Assembly (NCBI GenBank): GCA_030447305.1
Contig: JAUJPC010000002.1
Span: 314,815-378,814, forward strand
Origin: Actinomycetota bacterium
GTDB taxonomy: Bacteria; Actinomycetota; CADDZG01; JAHWKV01
Reading direction: 5' to 3'
DNA: 64,000 nucleotides
The notes beneath the pieces are model-generated. The model saw only the letters and a list, made by a program, of their open reading frames with translations, was not told the origin of the DNA and searched no databases. Made by a program: the position numbers and the translations under genes. This document shows, in pieces, positions 25,769 through 35,129 of this stretch. Position 1 is the stretch's first letter, and every line of letters starts with the position of its first letter.

Positions 25769-28405
25769 TCAGTCCCGCCTTCCGATGCCCTCGAGCAGTA
25801 TCTTCACCGCTTCCCGGGCGTACAACTCCTCATTGATCACGCCCTCCAGGTCACCGTTGGCGCCAAGTGCCTGCGCCGCCAGCGCGCCGATCAACAGCTG
25901 CGCCGCGTGCTCGGTGTTGCTGAGCTTCCCGATCCGGCCGAAGCGCTGCTCCAGTGTCAGATAGCCGCTGACGCGGGAGATGTCCAGGGCCGGCTCCCCG
26001 CTGGTATAGCCGTACCGGTAGTGATCATAGGTGGCCCTTGCCACCTCCTCGAGGTTGGACCGAACGTCGCCGTGTCCCGCCCTGAAAGGCAGATCCCTGA
26101 GGAGGGTGCCCAGCTCGGAAGGCGCCCGGTTTCCATCGGGGGAGGGAGGGTGCGAAGTGGCCGGGACCGCGGCCGGCGGCGCAAGCGCCGGCTCCAGATG
26201 GTCGGCCTCGGGGACGGGGCTGACGGCTGGCGCCTCCGGTTGCTCGGCGTCTTCGGACTCGATGTGGATCCTGGGAAGAACCCGGTCCAGCCACCGGGGG
26301 AGGTACCAGTTGGCCTCCCCCAGGAGCTCCATGGTGGCGGGCACCAGCACCATTCGGACGAGCGTGGCGTCGATCAGGACCGCTGCCGCCAACCCCAAGC
26401 CGATCAGCTTGGCGTTCGGGTTGGTGCCGAGAACGAACGAGAAGAACACCGTAACCATGATGGCCGCCGCGGCGGTGATGACCCGGGCGGTAGAAGCCAG
26501 CCCGTCGGCGACGGCTTGGGCGTTGTTGCGGGAACGGTCGTGCTCCTCCTTGATTCGGGACAGCAGGAAGACCTCGTAGTCCATCGACAGGCCGAACAGG
26601 ATGGCGAACAGCAGCATCGGGCTGAAGGCGGCGATTGGCCCGGTCCGGTCGACACCGATGTACTCGGCACCCCAGCCCCACTGGAACACCGCAACCAGGA
26701 CACCGAACGCCGCTGCGATCGCTATCACGTTCATGATCGCCGCCTTCAGCGGGACCAGGATGGAGCGGAAAGCTGCCATCAGCAGCAGGAAGCTGAGCAG
26801 GATGATGCCCCCGAAGAACCAGGGCAGCCGCTCGGTGAGCTTGTCGGTCAGGTCCACGCCGATTGCGGCCGCTCCTCCGGCATGCAGATCCAGACCGTCG
26901 CCGGCGGCGGGAGCGACGATGTCGTCCCTGAGGTGGTGCACCAGCTCGTCGGTCCTCTCGTCCTGAGGAGCGTACTTGCCGAATACCTGGATCACCGAAG
27001 CCGTGGGTCTCACCGGATCATTCGGGATTACCGGTGAGACGCCTGCGACGCCCGGGTCGGCGGCCAGCCGGGCGGCCAGTGCCTGCAACCTGGGCAACGC
27101 GGCGGGGGACTCGAAGCTGGCGGCCACCAAAAGGGGACCGTTCGAGCCGGGACCGAATGCCTCGGACAGCAGATCGTAGGCCCGGCGGCTGGTCAGTTCC
27201 GTAGGTCCGTTGCCTGCGTCCTGGTTGCCGAGCCGGATGCTGAACGCGGGAGCGGCCAGTGCTCCCAGGATGACCAGACAAGCAAAGGCCGAGATCAGCG
27301 GATGCCGCTGGATGGCGCGGCTCCACCGGTACCAGAATCCGGAATCCTTCGGTTTGGCAAGCTTGCCCTTACGCCGGAAATGGATGGACAGGCTGTCGAT
27401 GTGTCTTCCCACCAGGCTCATCAACGCAGGCAGAAGGGTTACAGAGGCGAGCATGGTCACGAGGACGGCGATACCCGCGCCCACGGCCAGGCCGTTCATG
27501 AACGACAGCTCCATCAGGAACATGCCCATCAGGCTGATGATCACCGTGACTCCGGCAAACAGCACCGCCCGGCCGGCGGTGGTCATCGCTTTGACGACGG
27601 CCTCCTCGGTCTCCATCCCGTCTATCAGGTTCTGCCGGTAACGGGTGACGATGAACAGGGCGTAGTCGATGCCCACCCCCAGACCGATCATCGCGGAGAC
27701 CAGCGGCGCAAAGGTCACCACGTCCATGTAAGCCGCGAGCAGAGTCAGCCCGGTGACGCCGATCCCCACGCCGAACAGCGCAGTGAAAATCGGCAGGCCC
27801 ATCGCCAGCACCGAGCCGAAGGAGACGAGCAGTATGAGCACCGCGGCGCCCAACCCGATGAGCTCGTTGCGGCCGAGCGGAGGGGCAAGCTCCTGGAAGG
27901 GCGGGCCCCCGTACTCGACGGTCAGCTTGTCGTCGGGCCTGACCGCCTCATTGACGGCTTCCTGGATCTCGTCGGATAGCTCGATCGGGAGCTCGGCGAA
28001 TCCCCGGTCGAACTGCAGCTCGGCGTACGCGATCCTGCCGGCGGATGGGCCGGCCGGCGCCACCTGACGTGCTCCCTCGGGAGTGTAGGGGCTGGTTAGA
28101 GAGACCAGATACTCGCCGGAGGCCCGCCGGGCGGCATCGAAGCCGGCCTCCATCCGCGCCCGAACCGCCTCGACGCCATCCTCGGCCCGGAAGACGATCT
28201 CGCCGGTGGTGCCGGCCCGGGCGGGCATCTTCTCCTCCAGGAGATCGAGGGTCTCCTGGGTTTCGGTTCCCGGAAGGCTGAAGTTGTTGTTGAGCTTGCC
28301 TCCCTGGGTCTCCGCGAGGATCACCGTGCCGGCAAGCAGCAGAATCCAGATGAGGAGCATCAGCCACTTGTGCCGGTAGCTGAACCGGGCGACACCTTCG
28401 AGCAC
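25769..28405 (-). CDS. MMPL-family transporter fused to a TetR-like C-terminal domain
   Basis: This ~878-aa RND-superfamily MMPL exporter from GTG 28405 (GGAGG 5-6 nt upstream) has TM1 near the start (WLMLLIWILLLAGTVILAE) and two large extracytoplasmic loops. There are two six-helix bundles with MMPL-type motifs (MIGLGVGIDYALFIVTRYRQ; ILFGLSMDYEVFLLSRIKEEH). After the last helix comes a Pro/Ala-rich linker (about 45 residues). About 110 residues follow (genomic 25769-26110) that look like the ligand-binding half of actinobacterial TetR regulators: LGTLLRDLPFRAGHGDVRSN, NLEEVARATYDHYR, YLTLEQRFGRI and AAQLLIGALAAQALG. No HTH is present. Relatives export lipids or drugs. The fused domain might sense cargo at the cytoplasmic face; that is inference. 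Confidence 0.85.
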   Translation of the reverse strand: MLEGVARFSYRHKWLMLLIWILLLAGTVILAETQGGKLNNNFSLPGTETQETLDLLEEKMPARAGTTGEIVFRAEDGVEAVRARMEAGFDAARRASGEYLVSLTSPYTPEGARQVAPAGPSAGRIAYAELQFDRGFAELPIELSDEIQEAVNEAVRPDDKLTVEYGGPPFQELAPPLGRNELIGLGAAVLILLVSFGSVLAMGLPIFTALFGVGIGVTGLTLLAAYMDVVTFAPLVSAMIGLGVGIDYALFIVTRYRQNLIDGMETEEAVVKAMTTAGRAVLFAGVTVIISLMGMFLMELSFMNGLAVGAGIAVLVTMLASVTLLPALMSLVGRHIDSLSIHFRRKGKLAKPKDSGFWYRWSRAIQRHPLISAFACLVILGALAAPAFSIRLGNQDAGNGPTELTSRRAYDLLSEAFGPGSNGPLLVAASFESPAALPRLQALAARLAADPGVAGVSPVIPNDPVRPTASVIQVFGKYAPQDERTDELVHHLRDDIVAPAAGDGLDLHAGGAAAIGVDLTDKLTERLPWFFGGIILLSFLLLMAAFRSILVPLKAAIMNVIAIAAAFGVLVAVFQWGWGAEYIGVDRTGPIAAFSPMLLFAILFGLSMDYEVFLLSRIKEEHDRSRNNAQAVADGLASTARVITAAAAIMVTVFFSFVLGTNPNAKLIGLGLAAAVLIDATLVRMVLVPATMELLGEANWYLPRWLDRVLPRIHIESEDAEQPEAPAVSPVPEADHLEPALAPPAAVPATSHPPSPDGNRAPSELGTLLRDLPFRAGHGDVRSNLEEVARATYDHYRYGYTSGEPALDISRVSGYLTLEQRFGRIGKLSNTEHAAQLLIGALAAQALGANGDLEGVINEELYAREAVKILLEGIGRRD

Positions 28406-28526
28406 TTCTACCTCCGACACCGAGGAATGGGGCGAGCCTGGGGACTGGAAGCCGGGAACCCTATATCGCAACCATTATGGGTCGGAGGTAGAGGTCAGGG
28501 AACCGGTAATATCCCCGATGGCGGGG

Positions 28527-28970
28527 TCAGCTCCCGTGCTTCTCGTTGTGAACCTTGACGCCTTCCAGAAAGGTGTTCCAGCCCAAAAGGGCGCACTTGA
28601 TGCGCACGGGGTACTTCTGCACCCCCTGAAGCGCCACCAGGTCGCCCAGCGAGTCTTCGTCCTCGACGCTCTCGCCCTGCATCATCGCCTTGAAGGTGTT
28701 GGCCAGCTCCTCGGCCTCCGCAACAGGCAGACCCATCAGCTTCTCCGTCATCATCGACACCGATGCCTGGGAGATGGAGCAGCCGCGGCCCTCGAACCCG
28801 ACGTTGGTGACCTTGCCGTCCTCGATGTCGACGTACAGGTCGATCTCGTCGCCACACAGCGGGTTGTCCCGGTGCAGGTGAACGTCGGCTCCCTCGATCT
28901 TGGTCCGGTTACGTGGCGTCCGGTAGTGGTCGAGGATTACTTCCTTATACAGGTCTTCCAGGTCGCTCAA
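28527..28970 (-). CDS. sufU: SufU iron-sulfur cluster assembly protein
   Basis: This 147-aa SufU-type scaffold/Zn sulfur-transfer protein receives persulfide sulfur from SufS. Zn-ligand cysteines lie in NPLCGDEIDL, GRGCSISQAS and RIKCALLGW, with the SufU-specific insertion between the second and third. TTG 28970 is chosen: AAGGAGG lies about 8 nt upstream and homology starts at SDLEDLYKEVILDHYR. It follows sufS by 13 bp in the same operon. Confidence 0.93.
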   Translation of the reverse strand: MSDLEDLYKEVILDHYRTPRNRTKIEGADVHLHRDNPLCGDEIDLYVDIEDGKVTNVGFEGRGCSISQASVSMMTEKLMGLPVAEAEELANTFKAMMQGESVEDEDSLGDLVALQGVQKYPVRIKCALLGWNTFLEGVKVHNEKHGS

Positions 28971-28983
28971 ACGGATGCCCTCC

Positions 28984-30204
28984 TTAACCGAACATCTCTC
29001 TGCAACTCTCCAGGGCGTCGACGAGGGCGTCAACATCGCTAGAGGTGTTGTAGATGTAGAAAGAAGCGCGATTGGTCGCGCTCACGCCAAGTTTACGCAT
29101 CAGCGGCTTTGCACAGTGGTGACCGGCGCGGATGGCCACTCCTTTTCCATCCATGATGGTCCCAACGTCGTGCGGATGAATATCGCCGATGTTGAACGAC
29201 ACCAGCCCGGCCTTGTTCTCAGCATTCTTGGGACCGTAGACGGTGATGTCCGGGATGGCCGCCAGCCGCTCCAGGGCATATCGGGTGATCTCAACCTCGT
29301 GGCGCCGGATGGCATCCCACCCGATCGCATTCAGGTAGTCGATGGCCGCGCCCAGCCCCACCGCCTGCGCAATAGGCGGAGTTCCGGCTTCGAACTTGTA
29401 GGGAATGTCGTTATAGGTGGAGTGATCGATCCACACGTCGAGGATCATGTCGCCGCCGCCATGGAAGGGCTCCATGTTCTCCAGGATCCGCTCCCGACCC
29501 CAGAGAAATCCGATGCCGGTCGGAGCACACATCTTGTGGCCGGTGCCTACGTAGAAATCGCAGTCCAGAGCGCCGACGTCGACCTCCATGTGCGGCAGGG
29601 CCTGAGCGCCGTCGCACACCACGATCGCTCCGACGTCGTGGGCCTTTGCAGCCATCTCGGCGATGGGGTTGATCGTCCCAAGCACGTTGGATACCTGCGT
29701 CACGGCTACAACCTTGGTCTTGTTGGACAGAAGCCGCTCGTACTCCTCCAGGTCCAGCGTTCCCTCTTCGGTCACGGGAACAGGCCGGATAACCGCTCCC
29801 GTGTCCTTGCACGCCAGCTGCCAGGAAACGATGTTGGAGTGGTGCTCCATCTCGGTGACCAGGACCTCGTCTCCGGGCACCAGATGGTGGCGGCCCCAGG
29901 CGTAAGCCACCAGGTTCAGCGCCTCGGTGGCCGACTTGGTAAAGACGACGCCCTTGGGGCTCGGAGCCTTGATGAGCTGGGCAACCTTGCTCCTGGCGCC
30001 TTCAAACAGGACGGTGGCCCGCTGACCCAGCGTGTGGACGGAGCGGTGGACGTTGGCGTTGTCCTCCTCGTAGAAACGCTTGACCTCATCGATCACGGCG
30101 AGAGGGCGCTGCGACGTGGCACCGTTGTCCAGGTACACCAGAGGGAAGCCATTGACCTGCTGATGAAGGACAGGAAAATCCTTGCGAATCGCTTCAGCGT
30201 CCAT
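28984..30204 (-). CDS. sufS: SufS-type (group II) cysteine desulfurase
   Basis: This 406-aa PLP enzyme mobilises sulfur from cysteine for Fe-S clusters. It has the N-terminal VYLDNGATSQRP, the PLP-binding Lys in GTGHKMCAPTG, and the catalytic Cys in AGHHCAKPL, the short lobe typical of SufS. GGAGG and a TAGGAT both lie upstream of the ATG. Only sufU follows; sufB, sufC and sufD are not in the window, so they must be elsewhere. A second, IscS-type desulfurase is at 49067. Confidence 0.95.
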   Translation of the reverse strand: MDAEAIRKDFPVLHQQVNGFPLVYLDNGATSQRPLAVIDEVKRFYEEDNANVHRSVHTLGQRATVLFEGARSKVAQLIKAPSPKGVVFTKSATEALNLVAYAWGRHHLVPGDEVLVTEMEHHSNIVSWQLACKDTGAVIRPVPVTEEGTLDLEEYERLLSNKTKVVAVTQVSNVLGTINPIAEMAAKAHDVGAIVVCDGAQALPHMEVDVGALDCDFYVGTGHKMCAPTGIGFLWGRERILENMEPFHGGGDMILDVWIDHSTYNDIPYKFEAGTPPIAQAVGLGAAIDYLNAIGWDAIRRHEVEITRYALERLAAIPDITVYGPKNAENKAGLVSFNIGDIHPHDVGTIMDGKGVAIRAGHHCAKPLMRKLGVSATNRASFYIYNTSSDVDALVDALESCREMFG

Positions 30205-30344
30205 GGGTAGATCCTACCTCCGACCCGGGAACTATAGCGTCCCCGGGACGGGATGGATATTCTCCTGGGGCACGGGAGAATCCGGTTCCCTAGCAGCGGC
30301 CATCGGGTTTCGCTTCAGAGGGCGGCGATCCTCGGCCGGGTGGT

Positions 30345-30866
30345 TTGGCTGATTCGAGGCTTGTGGGGGCTTGGTTGGTAACTGCGACTTTGGAGTCCGG
30401 GAGCCGCCGCTCACGGCGGTTTCGCGATCTGGTTGCAGTTCTAACGGTGGCGGCTCTGTTTGCGGGATCGCTGTTCTGGTCCGACGACGCGTGGCCGTTT
30501 GCTCCTTTCCGCATGTTCTCTAAAGCCCCTAAAACCATTTTCGTGCTGACGCTGGAAGCCGACCTGGCCGGCGGGAGAACGGTGAGCATGCCCTTCGGAG
30601 CGTTTCACCTTCGCCGGGCTGAGGCGGAGGGCCAGCTGCCACGGATACGGCAGTACCCACGTCTGCTGGGCGACTTGATGGCCTCTTACAATCGCAAAGC
30701 GCCCCAGGACGACCGCATAGTCGCAATCCGAGCAGTGGGTAAGAACCTTGCCGTCAAAGACGGCCGTCCGATCCGTGCAGGTGTATCTCCAGGCCTCCCG
30801 GTGGACCAGGGTGACCGGCCCAGCTGGCAGGTGGAGGTGATCGCGCGGTGGCCGCCGGCGCAATGA
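30345..30866 (+). CDS. hypothetical single-pass membrane protein, HTTM partner
   Basis: I do not recognise this 173-aa protein. It has a basic N-terminus, one helix (LVAVLTVAALFAGSLFW), then the motif WPFAPFRMFS and a soluble region of beta character facing outside. The start is uncertain (TTG 30345 is the first option). It overlaps the HTTM-like gene by 19 bp, so the two are almost certainly co-translated. The WPF-x-x-F-x-MFS motif right after the helix may contact the partner. Confidence 0.6.
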   Translation: MADSRLVGAWLVTATLESGSRRSRRFRDLVAVLTVAALFAGSLFWSDDAWPFAPFRMFSKAPKTIFVLTLEADLAGGRTVSMPFGAFHLRRAEAEGQLPRIRQYPRLLGDLMASYNRKAPQDDRIVAIRAVGKNLAVKDGRPIRAGVSPGLPVDQGDRPSWQVEVIARWPPAQ

Positions 30867-31720
30867 GAGCCCGCTGGGATCGGTTCTGGCACACGCCGGC
30901 GCCCTTGGGCCGAATCGCGGTCTTCCGGGCCGTCGTCTACCTTTACCTGCCCCTGCATGTGATTCGTACGACCTGGGTGACCGACCACAGCCTGCTCCCC
31001 TCATCCTGGTATGCCCCGCTTCAGGTCGGCCGGATCCTCAACATTCCCCACCCGACGCAGGCTGTGGCCTTCCTGGTCGTTGCCGGGATTGTCGGGCTGT
31101 CGCCCTTTGCAATCGCGGGCCGGGGACGCCGTTTGGTTGGGCCGGCCCTTGCTTTGCTGTACCTGTACTGGTGTTACATGGGGTTCTCGTACGGCAAGGT
31201 TGACCACGACCGGTTGGGCCTGCTGGTGTCACTCGCGGTGCTTCCTTCGGTGCCGTGGTCCACGTTCGGCGACAACGCTAGAAGTGCGGCTGCCGGTTGG
31301 GCGTTGCGAGCCGTGCAGGTCTCGGTGGTGCTGGTCTACTTCCTTTCCGCGGTTGCCAAGTTGCGACTTACCGGTCCGAGCTGGATAACCAGCTCCATCC
31401 TCGCCTGGGCCATAGTTCGGCGCGGGACCGACTTGGCGCAGCCTCTGCTCGACTTCCCGGCCCTTCTCAAGGGAGTGCAGGCAGGGCTGGTGGCCTTTGA
31501 GCTCGCATCTCCGCTTCTGCTGCTCAGGGGAATTATCAGCCGTCTCTACCTGATCGCTGCCGTCATCTTCCACGCAGTTACACTCGCCGCCCTCACCATC
31601 AGCTTCGAGGCTCATATGGTGTGCCTGCTGGCATTCCTGCCCCTCGAGCGTTTCCCGGAGAGGTTCAGGGGATGGTCGGTTTCGCTGCCGCAGCCCAGGT
31701 TCAGCTTCTGGCACGCGTAA
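30848..31720 (+). CDS. HTTM / vitamin-K-dependent gamma-carboxylase-like membrane protein
   Basis: This 290-aa protein with about seven membrane helices resembles HTTM (horizontally transferred transmembrane) proteins, distant relatives of vitamin K gamma-carboxylase. Family-like features include RIAVFRAVVYLYLPLHVI near the N-terminus and VVLVYFLSAVAKLRLTGPSW in the middle. The chemistry of bacterial members is largely unknown. It starts with GTG 30848 inside the previous gene; ATG 30863 is an alternative. No DCC-type thioredoxin partner is present. Confidence 0.65.
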   Translation: MAAGAMRARWDRFWHTPAPLGRIAVFRAVVYLYLPLHVIRTTWVTDHSLLPSSWYAPLQVGRILNIPHPTQAVAFLVVAGIVGLSPFAIAGRGRRLVGPALALLYLYWCYMGFSYGKVDHDRLGLLVSLAVLPSVPWSTFGDNARSAAAGWALRAVQVSVVLVYFLSAVAKLRLTGPSWITSSILAWAIVRRGTDLAQPLLDFPALLKGVQAGLVAFELASPLLLLRGIISRLYLIAAVIFHAVTLAALTISFEAHMVCLLAFLPLERFPERFRGWSVSLPQPRFSFWHA

Positions 31721-31822
31721 AAAGCCCACAGCAGCCGGCGCCCGCCTTCGAATTGTCATCAACTGGTCCCTGACTTGAAGGCGGTGTTACTCTCGACTTG
31801 AGAGGAATCTAAGGAGATTGAT

Positions 31823-32047
31823 GTGAAGACGGGAATTCACCCCGATTACAAGATTGCCACCGTCCACTGTTCCTGCGGGAACACGTTCCAGACCCGGTCG
31901 ACCCGCTCGGAGATGCGCACGGAGCTGTGCTCCGAGTGCCACCCCTTCTATACCGGCAAGCAGAAGATGGTCGACACCGGCGGCCGGATCGAGCGCTTCG
32001 AGCGCAAGTACGGCAAGCGTGCCAGCGCCACACCATCATCCTCCTAG
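31823..32047 (+). CDS. rpmE: 50S ribosomal protein L31, zinc-binding form
   Basis: This 74-aa protein has the zinc ribbon C16-x-C18 and C36-x-x-C39 ([21 protein letters not shown]), the C+ form used when zinc is plentiful. GTG 31823 has AAGGAG upstream. The C-terminal Ser/Ala tail is longer than in many L31. It begins a translation-related block with the yqhQ-like gene, prfA and prmC. Confidence 0.95.
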   Translation: MKTGIHPDYKIATVHCSCGNTFQTRSTRSEMRTELCSECHPFYTGKQKMVDTGGRIERFERKYGKRASATPSSS

Positions 32048-32112
32048 GACGCGGTTGAGCGAAGGACATCCAGATCTGGTGGAGCCGGTCCGCCCTGGCT
32101 TGAGGGCAACGC

Positions 32113-33117
32113 GTGGCCAGTAAGCCGTCCATCGGCGGGCAGGCCGTGATGGAGGGCGTCATGATGCGGGGGCCGGAAACCTGGGCTGTCGCCGTGCGCA
32201 AGCCCGACAAGGAGATCGCGGTCCACGCCTTCCCGCTTCCCAGGTACGCGTCCGAGCACCCGTGGACCCGCAAGCCCCTGCTGCGGGGAGTCTGGACGCT
32301 GGTTGAGTCGCTGAACCTCGGTTTCAAGGCGCTCAAGATCTCCGGCTCCTACGCTGTCGAGGAAGAGAACGACACCCCCGAGGAGGCCGCCAAGGTGGAG
32401 AAGGCGATGAACGCCAGCCTCGGAATCGGGATGGTCCTCATCCTGGGGCTCTTCGTCACCATCCCCGCCTTCATCTCCAAGTGGGGCGGAACTCGGATCG
32501 GTGTGGAGGGCGACCTTCTGCAAAACCTGTTTGAGGGCGGCATCCGCATCAGCTTCTTCCTGGGATACATTCTGTTGATCTCGCTGGTTCCCGATATCAA
32601 GCGGGTGTTCCAGTACCACGGCGCCGAGCACAAAACGATCTATGCCTACGAAAACGACGACCCCATGGATCCGGAGGTCATAGACCGGTACTCCACCCTG
32701 CACGTGCGCTGCGGCACGAACTTCCTGTTCATCGTGATGTTCGTGGCGATCGTCGGCCACCTGGTGGCGGACCTGTTGCTGGCACAGGCGCCGCTGGCGG
32801 TCAAGCTGGCGGCCCGGATCCTGATGATCCCGGTTGTCGCCGGACTGTCGTACGAGGTCATCAGGGCAGCCGGAAAAAACGATCGTTCACTCATCTTCCG
32901 TACCGTCAGTCTTCCGGGGCTGGCCCTACAGAAGATCACCACCCGGCCGCCGACACTCGACCAGATCGAGGTCGCGATCAAAGCGATGGAAGGGGTCATA
33001 AACCGGGTAGGCGCCGCAGAGCCCTCCACCGTGCAGGTCTACGAGGTGCAGTCGCCGGCAGAGACCGCCGACCTGCTTCACCCTGAAAAGGGAATGCCGG
33101 GAGTCGAACCCGCTTAG
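32113..33117 (+). CDS. DUF1385 (YqhQ-like) membrane protein
   Basis: This 334-aa protein of the DUF1385 family opens with the signature IGGQAVMEGVMMRGPETWAVAVR. It has several membrane helices (LGIGMVLILGLFVTIPAFI; ISFFLGYILLISLVP) and a conserved YHGAEHKTIYAYE with HVRCGTNFLF. The function is unknown, but its place between rpmE and prfA is conserved across many Gram-positive bacteria. It starts with GTG. Confidence 0.85.
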   Translation: MASKPSIGGQAVMEGVMMRGPETWAVAVRKPDKEIAVHAFPLPRYASEHPWTRKPLLRGVWTLVESLNLGFKALKISGSYAVEEENDTPEEAAKVEKAMNASLGIGMVLILGLFVTIPAFISKWGGTRIGVEGDLLQNLFEGGIRISFFLGYILLISLVPDIKRVFQYHGAEHKTIYAYENDDPMDPEVIDRYSTLHVRCGTNFLFIVMFVAIVGHLVADLLLAQAPLAVKLAARILMIPVVAGLSYEVIRAAGKNDRSLIFRTVSLPGLALQKITTRPPTLDQIEVAIKAMEGVINRVGAAEPSTVQVYEVQSPAETADLLHPEKGMPGVEPA

Positions 33118-33179
33118 CGGATTTCCATCGACCAGCACTACATGCGCGTCCGGAAGAAGAAATCGGAGAAAAGCAACAA

Positions 33180-34256
33180 TTGAGCGAAGCCTTGTTCGGG
33201 CGACTTAGCGAGATCGATTCTCGCTATCGACAGGTCCAGTCCAAGCTGATGGATCCCAGCGTCACGTCGAAACCCGACCTGCTGCGGGAGCTGGGCAAGG
33301 AGAATGCCGAGCTGGAGCCAACCGTTTTCACCTATCGCAGGTGGAAGGCGGCCCTCGATGAGGTTGAGTCCGCGCGCAAGGTGTTGAACGAGACCTCTGA
33401 CCCGGAGATGAAGGAGATGGCGGAGGCCGAGATCGACGACCAGCAGGCTCTGGCCGACAAGCTGGAGGAGGAGCTCAAGGTCCTTCTGGTCCCCACCGAC
33501 CCCACCGATAACAAGGACGTCATCGTTGAGATCAAAGCCGGTGAGGGCGGCGACGAGTCGGCACTGTTCGCCGGGGAGGTCTTCAAGATGTACGAGGGTT
33601 ATGCCGAACGGCGAGGTTGGAAGACGGAGGTGCTGTCGTCCAACCCGTCCAACCTAGGCGGGTTCAAGGACGTTACCTTCGCCATCAAAGGCAAGGGGGC
33701 CTACTCCCGGATGAAGCACGAAGCGGGCGTCCACCGCGTCCAGCGGGTGCCGGAAACCGAGTCGCAGGGCCGGCTGCACACCTCAGCCATCGGAGTGGTG
33801 GTCATGCCCGAGGCGGAGGAGGTGGAGGTACAGATCGATCCTAAGGACCTAAAGTGGGACGTCTTCCGCTCCTCCGGACCGGGGGGGCAGTCGGTCAACA
33901 CCACGGACTCCGCCGTCCGCCTGACCCACCTGCCGACGAGCCTGGTTGTGACCTGCCAGGACGAGAAGTCGCAGCTGCAGAATCGGGACAAGGCCCTTCG
34001 AATCATGCGGGCTCGCCTGCACCAGGCCGAGCTGGACCGCCGGGCGGCCGAGGACTCCGCCGCCCGCAAGGGCCAGGTCCGCAGCGTCGACCGCTCCGAG
34101 AAGATTCGCACCTACAACTTCCCGCAGAACCGGGTGACCGATCACCGGGTGAAGGTGTCGGTTCACAACGTTCCTGAGGTGATGAGCGGAGGGTTGGACC
34201 CGTTCATCGACGCCTTGATCACCAAATTGAGGACCGAGCAGCTAACCGGGGAATAA
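33180..34256 (+). CDS. prfA: peptide chain release factor 1
   Basis: This 358-aa class I release factor for UAA and UAG has the catalytic GGQ at 235-237 (SSGPGGQSVNTTDSAVR) and the RF1-type domain with HRVQRVPETESQGRLHTS. It starts with TTG 33180 after a purine-rich stretch. prmC, which methylates this GGQ glutamine, follows 7 bp downstream. Confidence 0.97.
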   Translation: MSEALFGRLSEIDSRYRQVQSKLMDPSVTSKPDLLRELGKENAELEPTVFTYRRWKAALDEVESARKVLNETSDPEMKEMAEAEIDDQQALADKLEEELKVLLVPTDPTDNKDVIVEIKAGEGGDESALFAGEVFKMYEGYAERRGWKTEVLSSNPSNLGGFKDVTFAIKGKGAYSRMKHEAGVHRVQRVPETESQGRLHTSAIGVVVMPEAEEVEVQIDPKDLKWDVFRSSGPGGQSVNTTDSAVRLTHLPTSLVVTCQDEKSQLQNRDKALRIMRARLHQAELDRRAAEDSAARKGQVRSVDRSEKIRTYNFPQNRVTDHRVKVSVHNVPEVMSGGLDPFIDALITKLRTEQLTGE

Positions 34257-34263
34257 CCTTGGT

Positions 34264-35121
34264 ATGAAGATGACGGTTGGTGCGGTGCTGGATCGGGTCA
34301 CCACAGATCTGGAGAGGTCGGGGATCTCCGGGGCTCGCAACGAGGCGGAGGTCCTGCTCAGCCATCTGCTCGGCCTTCGCCGTACCGACCTCTATTCCGG
34401 CACCGAAAAGGCCGTCTCCGTCTCGCAGGCGGCGCAGCTGGACAAGATGGTCGCCTCCCGCTGCACGGGCCGGCCGCTCCAGTACATAACCGGGGTCCAG
34501 CGGTTTCGGCGGCTCTCTCTCAAGGTGGGCCCCGGGGTCCTGGTGCCCCGTCCGGAGACCGAGATGCTCGTGGAGAGGTGCCTGGAGCTGCTGGAGGGAG
34601 TGCAAGATCCGGCAGTGCTGGACCTGGGAACCGGCTCGGGGGCGATAGCGCTGTCACTGGCGACGGAGCGGCCGGATTGCCGCGTCTGGGCCACCGAGAT
34701 CAGCGAAGATGCCCTTTGGTGGGCTGAGGCCAACCTGAAGAACTCCGGATTGAGCAACGTCGAGCTGGGTTACGGAGATCTGTTTTCCCCGCTGCCCAGC
34801 TCCGAGAAGGGAAACTTCGACTTGATCGTGTCCAACCCGCCTTATCTTTCCCAGGAGGAGCTGTCCAGGGCTCCCGTCGAGGTGCGTGACCACGAGCCGG
34901 AGATGGCGCTGCTGTCCGGAGACAAAGGCCTGGCTACGTGTATCCGCATCATCCGAGAGGCGTTCATCTGGCTGAAGCCCGGCGGCCATCTGGTGATCGA
35001 GACGGCCGGCACGTCGCAGTACGAGGATCTGCGGATCTTCCTCGCACGCCGGTACGAGGGCGTGCAGATCACCAACGACCTCACGGGCAAGCCCCGTTTT
35101 GTGGAGGGCCGCCGGCCATAG
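34264..35121 (+). CDS. prmC: peptide chain release factor N5-glutamine methyltransferase
   Basis: This 285-aa SAM-dependent methyltransferase modifies the GGQ Gln of RF1/RF2. The N-terminal helical domain is followed by SAM motif I (VLDLGTGSGAIALSLA) and the catalytic/substrate motif SNPPYLS. It is directly downstream of prfA and its end abuts sua5. Confidence 0.95.
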   Translation: MKMTVGAVLDRVTTDLERSGISGARNEAEVLLSHLLGLRRTDLYSGTEKAVSVSQAAQLDKMVASRCTGRPLQYITGVQRFRRLSLKVGPGVLVPRPETEMLVERCLELLEGVQDPAVLDLGTGSGAIALSLATERPDCRVWATEISEDALWWAEANLKNSGLSNVELGYGDLFSPLPSSEKGNFDLIVSNPPYLSQEELSRAPVEVRDHEPEMALLSGDKGLATCIRIIREAFIWLKPGGHLVIETAGTSQYEDLRIFLARRYEGVQITNDLTGKPRFVEGRRP

Positions 35122-35129
35122 CTACCATC

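Noticed and set aside
28472-28526. Additional small gene between the MMPL gene and sufU
   Set aside because: Only 55 bp, no start with Shine-Dalgarno and no open frame of note.
35119-35121. prmC-sua5 fusion by frameshift
   Set aside because: PrmC ends where the family normally ends, and Sua5 homology begins in its own frame; two proteins are more likely.
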